Shown: positions 59,490 to 64,000 of the stretch, in pieces | Numbering within the stretch: position 1 is the first letter of the stretch | How the letters are laid out: every line of letters begins with the position of its first letter | NCBI GenBank assembly: GCA_018969015.1 | Contig: JAGWZE010000002.1 | Span: 124,001 to 188,000, forward strand | DNA length: 64,000 nt | Origin: Alphaproteobacteria bacterium | GTDB taxonomy: Bacteria; Pseudomonadota; Alphaproteobacteria; Caulobacterales; Aquidulcibacteraceae | Reading direction: 5' to 3' | Position numbers and translations under genes: made by a program | Notes under the pieces: model-generated | Databases searched by the model: none | Seen by the model: the letters and a program-made list of their open reading frames with translations, nothing else | What the model was told of the DNA's origin: nothing

Positions 59490-60472
59490 AGCAGGTCGAA
59501 ACCATCGAGATCGGCGACGACGAAGGCGACGTCCGTCTGGACCGCTGGTTCCGCCGGCGTTTTCCGCACGTCACGCAGGGCCAGATCGAAAAGCTCCTGC
59601 GCACGGGGCAGATCCGTGTCGACGGCGCGCGCGCGAAGGCCGCCGATCGTCTGACGGCCGGGCAAATCATCCGGGTTCCGCCTTTGCCCGACGCCGAGTC
59701 GAAGCCGGTCCGCGAAGGGCCTTCCGAAAAGGACGTCGCGTTCGCCCGCAGCCTCGTCATCTATCGCGACGCGGACGTCATCGCCTTGAACAAGCCGCAC
59801 GGCCTCGCCGTGCAGGGCGGCACCAAGACCGCGCGCCATCTCGATCAGCTGCTCGACGGCCTGACCTTCGAATACCGCGAACGCCCCAAGCTCGTGCATC
59901 GCCTCGACCGCGACACCTCCGGGGTCCTGCTGCTCGCCCGCAACCCGCGCGCCGCCGCGATGCTCTCGCGCGCCTTCAAGACCCGCGAAACCCGCAAGCT
60001 CTACTGGGCCGTCGTGCTCGGCACGCCCAAGCCGCCCGAAGGCGAAATGCGCGGCTGGATGAAGAAGGCCGCCGGCGCCCGCGACGGCGATCGCGAACTC
60101 GTCCGCGCCGCCGCGCACGGCGAAGAGGGCGCCCAGTTCGCCATCACCGACTACGCCACCGTCTCCACCGCCGGGAAAGCGAGCTGGATGGCGCTCAAAC
60201 CCGTCACCGGCCGCACGCACCAGCTGCGTTTCCACATGGCCGAACTCGGCTGCGCCATCGTCGGCGACCCGAAATACAAATGCGATCTGGAGACGCCCGG
60301 CGGCCTCGACGCAAAGCTGCATCTGCACGCCCGCGCGCTCGAATGCCCGCACCCCAACGGCTCCACCCTGTCGCTCGTCGCGCCGATCCCGCCGCACATG
60401 AAGCGCACGTTCGACGCGCTCGGCTTCGACGAGCGTGATGGCCGCCGCCCCTTCGAGCTGTTCGAGGCCTGA
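59486..60472 (+). CDS. RluA-family pseudouridine synthase with S4 domain (RluC/RluD-type)
   Basis: 328 aa from the ATG at 59486 (overlap ATGA with crcB; a GTG at 59474 is in frame). The S4 domain (about 14-70: VRLDRWFRRRFPHVTQGQIE) is followed by the synthase domain with IALNKPHGLAVQGGTKTARH, HRLDRDTSGVLLLARNPRAA and GRTHQLRFHMAELGCAIVGD. It is a 23S rRNA modifying enzyme, probably of the RluC group, but the exact target positions are not shown by sequence. One base overlaps the HAD gene. Confidence 0.92.
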   Translation: MKQVETIEIGDDEGDVRLDRWFRRRFPHVTQGQIEKLLRTGQIRVDGARAKAADRLTAGQIIRVPPLPDAESKPVREGPSEKDVAFARSLVIYRDADVIALNKPHGLAVQGGTKTARHLDQLLDGLTFEYRERPKLVHRLDRDTSGVLLLARNPRAAAMLSRAFKTRETRKLYWAVVLGTPKPPEGEMRGWMKKAAGARDGDRELVRAAAHGEEGAQFAITDYATVSTAGKASWMALKPVTGRTHQLRFHMAELGCAIVGDPKYKCDLETPGGLDAKLHLHARALECPHPNGSTLSLVAPIPPHMKRTFDALGFDERDGRRPFELFEA

Positions 60473-61134
60473 TGCCCAAGTTCGCCGTGTTCGACGTCGA
60501 CGGCACGCTCGTCGACAGCCGCCAGTCCATCGCCCGCGCGATGGCGCAGGCCTTCGCCGCGCTCGATCTTCCTCCACCGGGATATGACGAAACGCGTCGT
60601 ATCGTCGGCCTTTCGCTTGCGCCCGCGATCAAGGTGCTGGCGCCCGATCTTCCCGAGGCGCGCTATCCCGCGCTTGCCGAGGCCTACAAGAACGCCTTCA
60701 TCGCCAACCGCGCCGCCGGCCTCGTCGAGCCGCTATATGACGGCGCACGCGAGACGCTTTTGCATCTGCGTGACGACGGCTGGACGCTCGGCATCGCCAC
60801 CGGCAAGGCCCGCCGGGGCGTGGACGTCTTTCTCGCCAACCACGGCCTCGCGGATCTGTTCGAGTGCGCCTTCTGCGCCGATGACGGGCCGGGCAAGCCT
60901 GATCCCCACATGCTGCGCCTCAACATGGACGCCGTGCGTCGTCCGCCGGCCGACACCGTGATGATCGGCGACACCAGCTTCGACATGCAGATGGCGCGCG
61001 CCGCGGGCGCCTACGCGCAGGGCGTCTCGTGGGGCTTCCACACGATCGAGGAAGTGCGCGCCGGCGGAGCCCACCACGTCGCCGACACGTTCGCAACCCT
61101 TCGCGCCGAGCTCGGCGCTTTCGCGCGCCGCTGA
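60472..61134 (+). CDS. HAD-superfamily phosphatase (phosphoglycolate phosphatase-like)
   Basis: 220 aa. Motif I is FDVDGTLVDSRQ (nucleophile D), with a helical cap, motif II GIATGKARRG, motif III lysine in GPGKPDPHML and motif IV MIGDTSFDMQMARAAGA. The pattern matches Gph-like beta-phosphoglucomutase-type phosphatases. Starts at the last base of the pseudouridine synthase gene; six bases before the atp12 gene, so probably one operon. Confidence 0.9.
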   Translation: MPKFAVFDVDGTLVDSRQSIARAMAQAFAALDLPPPGYDETRRIVGLSLAPAIKVLAPDLPEARYPALAEAYKNAFIANRAAGLVEPLYDGARETLLHLRDDGWTLGIATGKARRGVDVFLANHGLADLFECAFCADDGPGKPDPHMLRLNMDAVRRPPADTVMIGDTSFDMQMARAAGAYAQGVSWGFHTIEEVRAGGAHHVADTFATLRAELGAFARR

Positions 61135-61140
61135 CCCGCC

Positions 61141-61857
61141 ATGACCGAACCGGCGCGCAGATTCTACGCCGAAGCCGCGGTCGCCCCTCTGGACGGGGGC
61201 GGCTTCACCGTGACGCTCGACGGGCGCAAGCTGCGCACGCCCGGCCGTCTCGTCTTCGCCACGCCCACGCGCGCCCTTGCCGAGGCCTGTGCGGCTGAGT
61301 GGGCGGCGCAAACGGCCGAGATCCGCCCCGCCACGATGCCGCTCACGCGTCTCGTCAACGTCGCCGTCGAGCGAACGCCGCAAACCCGCGACGCGATCGT
61401 CGCGAACGTGGCGAAATACGCCGAAACCGATCTGCTTTGCCACCGCGCCGACGCGCCGGTCCGCCTCGTCGCGCGCCAGTCGGCCGCGTGGGATCCGCTC
61501 CTTGCGTGGGCGGCCGAGACGCTCGACGTGCGGCTCTATCCCGCGGCCGGCATCATGATCGACCCGCGCAACGAAGAGGCGTGCGCCATCGTCGCCGCGC
61601 GCGCCGCCGCGCTCAACGATTTCGCGCTCACCGGGCTCGCCCACGCGGCCGGCCTCGCGGGGTCCTGCGTCATCGCGTTCGCCCTCGCACGCGGCCGTTT
61701 GTCCGGCGCCAAGGCGGCGGGGGCGGCAAGCCTCGACGAGGAGTGGTCGCTCGAAACCTGGGGCGAGGACGCCGAAGCCCGCGCCCGTCTCGTGGCGCGG
61801 GCCGCCGAGTTCGCGTCGCTCGAGACGCTCTTTGGGGCGCTGGCCAATCCGGCCTAA
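61141..61857 (+). CDS. ATP12-family F1-ATPase assembly chaperone
   Basis: 238 aa. RRFYAEAAVAPLDGGGFTVT and LDGRKLRTPGRLVFATPTRA at the start are the Atp12 signature; IRPATMPLTRLVNVAVERTP, ETDLLCHRADAP and WDPLLAWAAETLDVRL follow. In mitochondria Atp12 binds the alpha subunit of F1; alphaproteobacteria keep the family. It supports the taxonomic call. Confidence 0.92.
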   Translation: MTEPARRFYAEAAVAPLDGGGFTVTLDGRKLRTPGRLVFATPTRALAEACAAEWAAQTAEIRPATMPLTRLVNVAVERTPQTRDAIVANVAKYAETDLLCHRADAPVRLVARQSAAWDPLLAWAAETLDVRLYPAAGIMIDPRNEEACAIVAARAAALNDFALTGLAHAAGLAGSCVIAFALARGRLSGAKAAGAASLDEEWSLETWGEDAEARARLVARAAEFASLETLFGALANPA

Positions 61858-61899
61858 ACATGTTCATCTCTCGCCGGCAGGCCCGTTGGAGCGGCGGCG

Positions 61900-62688
61900 G
61901 TGAGCAGCGAACTCGCGATCCAGGCGCCACGACCGGTTCACATGGAAACGATCCGCGGCAGGCGGGTCGTTCTCGACGCCGAGCTTGCGGCTGTGTTCGG
62001 GGTCGAGACGAAGCGGCTGAACGAAGCGGTCAAACGCAACCGCGAGCGCTTCCCGGCCGACTGGGTGTTCCAGTTGAGCGACCAGGAGTTCAATGATTTG
62101 AGGTCGCAACTTGCGACCTCAAATGACGGGGCCGGCGGCCGGCGGTACGCGCCATGGGCGTTCACCGAACACGGCGTGGTTGCCGCGGCTGGTGTCCTGA
62201 ACAGTCCCCAGGCGATCGCCATTCAGCACCTGGTCGTGGAAGCGTTCGTCGAGGATCGTCGGCGCGGCCGCGCGCCCTCGGGCAAGATCCTCACCAAGAG
62301 CGCCGCGCTGGCGCCTTTGTCCGGCGCGTTCGCCGCGCGGTTGGAGAGCGTACTCGCGGCGCTCCTGGACGATGTCGTTCTGGCGCGGACGGGCGAGACG
62401 ATCCGGGAGGAGGCGGTCGCTCTGATCGGCGAGGGCCTCGCCCACATCCGTGAACGCTTGAAGCGGTCCGGGGTGGAGAACGAAGAGATCGTCGCGCGGG
62501 CCGTCAAACTGCTTGCCGAGGCGGAGGTCAGCAAAGCCGAAGCCGGACGTATCCGCGCCGAGGCCGGGCAGAAAGAACTCCAGACACTGGCGCGCAAGCT
62601 GCGTCTCGTCCTGGAAGCCCAACAGGCGATCGCGGTGGGAGAACTCGCAGGCTTCCTCGCCGTGCTCGACGACCTCAGCGCGGCCTGA
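61900..62688 (+). CDS. ORF6N-domain (phage antirepressor-like) DNA-binding protein
   Basis: 262 aa from a GTG. The N-terminal ORF6N domain (about residues 13-112) contains VVLDAELAAVFGVETKRLNE and AVKRNRERFPADWVFQLSDQEF, followed by YAPWAFTEHGVVAAAGVLNS. The C-terminal half is a long charged coiled coil. The domain is typical of phage KilA-N/antirepressor proteins; chromosomal copies occur as solitary genes with unknown roles. No other phage gene is near, so it is either a remnant or a domesticated regulator. Confidence 0.82.
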   Translation: MSSELAIQAPRPVHMETIRGRRVVLDAELAAVFGVETKRLNEAVKRNRERFPADWVFQLSDQEFNDLRSQLATSNDGAGGRRYAPWAFTEHGVVAAAGVLNSPQAIAIQHLVVEAFVEDRRRGRAPSGKILTKSAALAPLSGAFAARLESVLAALLDDVVLARTGETIREEAVALIGEGLAHIRERLKRSGVENEEIVARAVKLLAEAEVSKAEAGRIRAEAGQKELQTLARKLRLVLEAQQAIAVGELAGFLAVLDDLSAA

Positions 62689-62776
62689 CGCGGGGGCAGG
62701 CCGCGCCTGCCCACCTTGACACAGGCGTCGTCACAGGCCAGCCAAGTCGTCCTTCCGAACGCCCGAGGCTTGCCCC

Positions 62777-64000
62777 ATGAAAGAGATCATCGACGCCCTC
62801 GAAGCCAAGCGCGCGGCCGCCCGTGCCGGCGGCGGCGAACGTCGGCGCGAGGCCCAGCACGCCAAGGGCAAGCTCACAGCGCGTGAGCGCATCGAACTCC
62901 TCCTCGACGAAGGCTCGTTCGAAGAGTTCGACATGTTCGTCGAGCATCGCTGCGCCGATTTCGGCATGCAGGACCAGAAGGTGCCGGGCGACGGCGTCGT
63001 CACGGGCTGGGGCACGATCAACGGCCGCCTCGTCTACGTGTTCTCGAAGGACTTCACCGTCTTCGGCGGCTCGCTTTCGATGGCCCACGCCGAGAAGATC
63101 GTGAAGGTCCAGGACAAGGCGCTGCAGAACGGCGCGCCCTGCATCGGCATTTTCGACGCCGGCGGCGCCCGCATCCAGGAAGGCGTCGACAGTCTCGCGG
63201 GCTACGCCGAGATCTTCATGCGCAACATCTGGGGATCGGGCGTGATCCCGCAGATCAGCGTCATCATGGGCCCGTGCGCCGGCGGGGACGTGTACTCCCC
63301 GGCGATGACCGACTTCATCTTCATGGTGAAGGACACGAGCTACATGTTCGTCACCGGGCCCGACGTCGTGAAGACCGTCACGAACGAGAACGTCACGGCC
63401 GAGGAACTCGGCGGCGCGCGCGTCCATGCCGGCAAATCCGGCGTCGTCGACGGCGCCTACGAGAACGATTTCGAGACGCTGATCCAGATGCGCCGTCTCG
63501 TCGACTTCCTGCCGGGATCGAATCGCGAAGCCCCGCCCACGCGGCCGACCTTCGATGATCCAAACCGCGAGGAACCGAGCCTCGATACGCTGATCCCGGA
63601 CAATCCGAACAAGCCCTACGACATGAAGGAGCTGATCGAGAAGGTCGCGGACGAGGGCGACTTTTTCGAGATCGGCAAGGATTTCGGCAAGAACATCATC
63701 ACCGGCTTCGGTCGCCTCGATGGATCGCCCGTCGGTTTCGTCGCCAACCAGCCGATGACGCTTGCCGGCGTGCTCGACATCGACGCCTCGCGCAAGGCCG
63801 CGCGCTTCGTGCGCTTCTGCGACGCCTTCAACATCCCGATCGTCACGTTCGTCGACGTGCCAGGCTTCCTGCCGGGCACGAAGCAGGAATATGGCGGCCT
63901 CATCAAGCACGGCGCGAAGCTGTTGTTCGCCTATGGCGAAGCCACGGTGCCGAAAGTCACCGTCGTGACGCGCAAGGCCTATGGCGGCGCCTATGACGTC
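62777..64000 (+). CDS. pccB: Propionyl-CoA carboxylase beta subunit, 5' part (runs off right edge)
   Basis: 408 codons are visible and open to the window edge; full-length proteins have about 510. Signatures are [80 protein letters not shown] and the [20 protein letters not shown] carboxyltransferase core. It transfers the carboxyl group from biotin to propionyl-CoA, giving methylmalonyl-CoA, the substrate of the mutase at the left edge. A TTGACA box at 62716-62721 could be its -35 but lacks a clear -10. Confidence 0.93.
   Translation, partial: MKEIIDALEAKRAAARAGGGERRREAQHAKGKLTARERIELLLDEGSFEEFDMFVEHRCADFGMQDQKVPGDGVVTGWGTINGRLVYVFSKDFTVFGGSLSMAHAEKIVKVQDKALQNGAPCIGIFDAGGARIQEGVDSLAGYAEIFMRNIWGSGVIPQISVIMGPCAGGDVYSPAMTDFIFMVKDTSYMFVTGPDVVKTVTNENVTAEELGGARVHAGKSGVVDGAYENDFETLIQMRRLVDFLPGSNREAPPTRPTFDDPNREEPSLDTLIPDNPNKPYDMKELIEKVADEGDFFEIGKDFGKNIITGFGRLDGSPVGFVANQPMTLAGVLDIDASRKAARFVRFCDAFNIPIVTFVDVPGFLPGTKQEYGGLIKHGAKLLFAYGEATVPKVTVVTRKAYGGAYDV

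Overview
The window is GC-rich, densely packed bacterial DNA. It carries a complete S10-spc-alpha ribosomal protein cluster in alphaproteobacterial order, a short adenylate kinase, an ATP synthase F1 assembly chaperone of the Atp12 family, a lipoprotein resembling the CC0125/CC1285 family of Caulobacter, and methylmalonyl-CoA mutase and propionyl-CoA carboxylase genes at its two edges. I infer an alphaproteobacterium, probably close to Caulobacterales; the order is a guess from gene content.

Layout. 1-2824: edge-truncated methylmalonyl-CoA mutase small subunit, a nitronate monooxygenase, and a coupled three-gene cassette (holin-like, lipoprotein, helical protein). 3017-14568: tRNA-Lys(TTT) followed by an 11.5 kb integrated element bounded by an exact 47-bp direct repeat of the tRNA 3' half. 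The element has a tyrosine integrase, AlpA-like regulator, toprim primase, DUF927 ATPase and small unknown genes, nearly all leftward and overlapping, with no virion genes; it looks like a phage-satellite or minimal integrative element. 14622-32821: accessory chromosome with a methyltransferase, chemotaxis receptor, beta/gamma-crystallin protein, DUF4344 metallopeptidase, a two-gene SLOG-membrane / TIR-WD40 operon, type II NADH dehydrogenase, a membrane protein with a paralogue inside the element, a TPR lipoprotein locus, a hemerythrin protein, and a PepSY/DUF2946 pair.

32927-53409: translation and transcription block. tRNA-Trp, secE and nusG come first, then an intruding Uma2-type gene, then rplK-rplA with a terminator. 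Two unrelated genes (a polytopic membrane protein and a DUF2807 repeat protein) follow, then rpsJ to rplQ including secY, adk and rpoA. The usual rplJL-rpoBC and str genes are not between rplA and rpsJ. 53661-64000: VOC-ArsR-SRPBCC trio, a Do-type protease, RarA, two RluA-type pseudouridine synthases, CrcB, a HAD phosphatase, Atp12, an ORF6N protein and the 5' part of propionyl-CoA carboxylase beta.

The most interesting unit is the operon at 19422-24360. A SLOG nucleotide-sensor domain fused to a four-helix membrane region is translationally coupled to a TIR domain with an apparent catalytic glutamate, a transmembrane helix and about 15 WD40 units. It resembles Thoeris-type TIR/SLOG signalling but lacks the SIR2 or Macro effectors. 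Second is the integrative element, with its arm-type integrase sites and a dense cluster of TGTCCCG heptamers inside a coding region.
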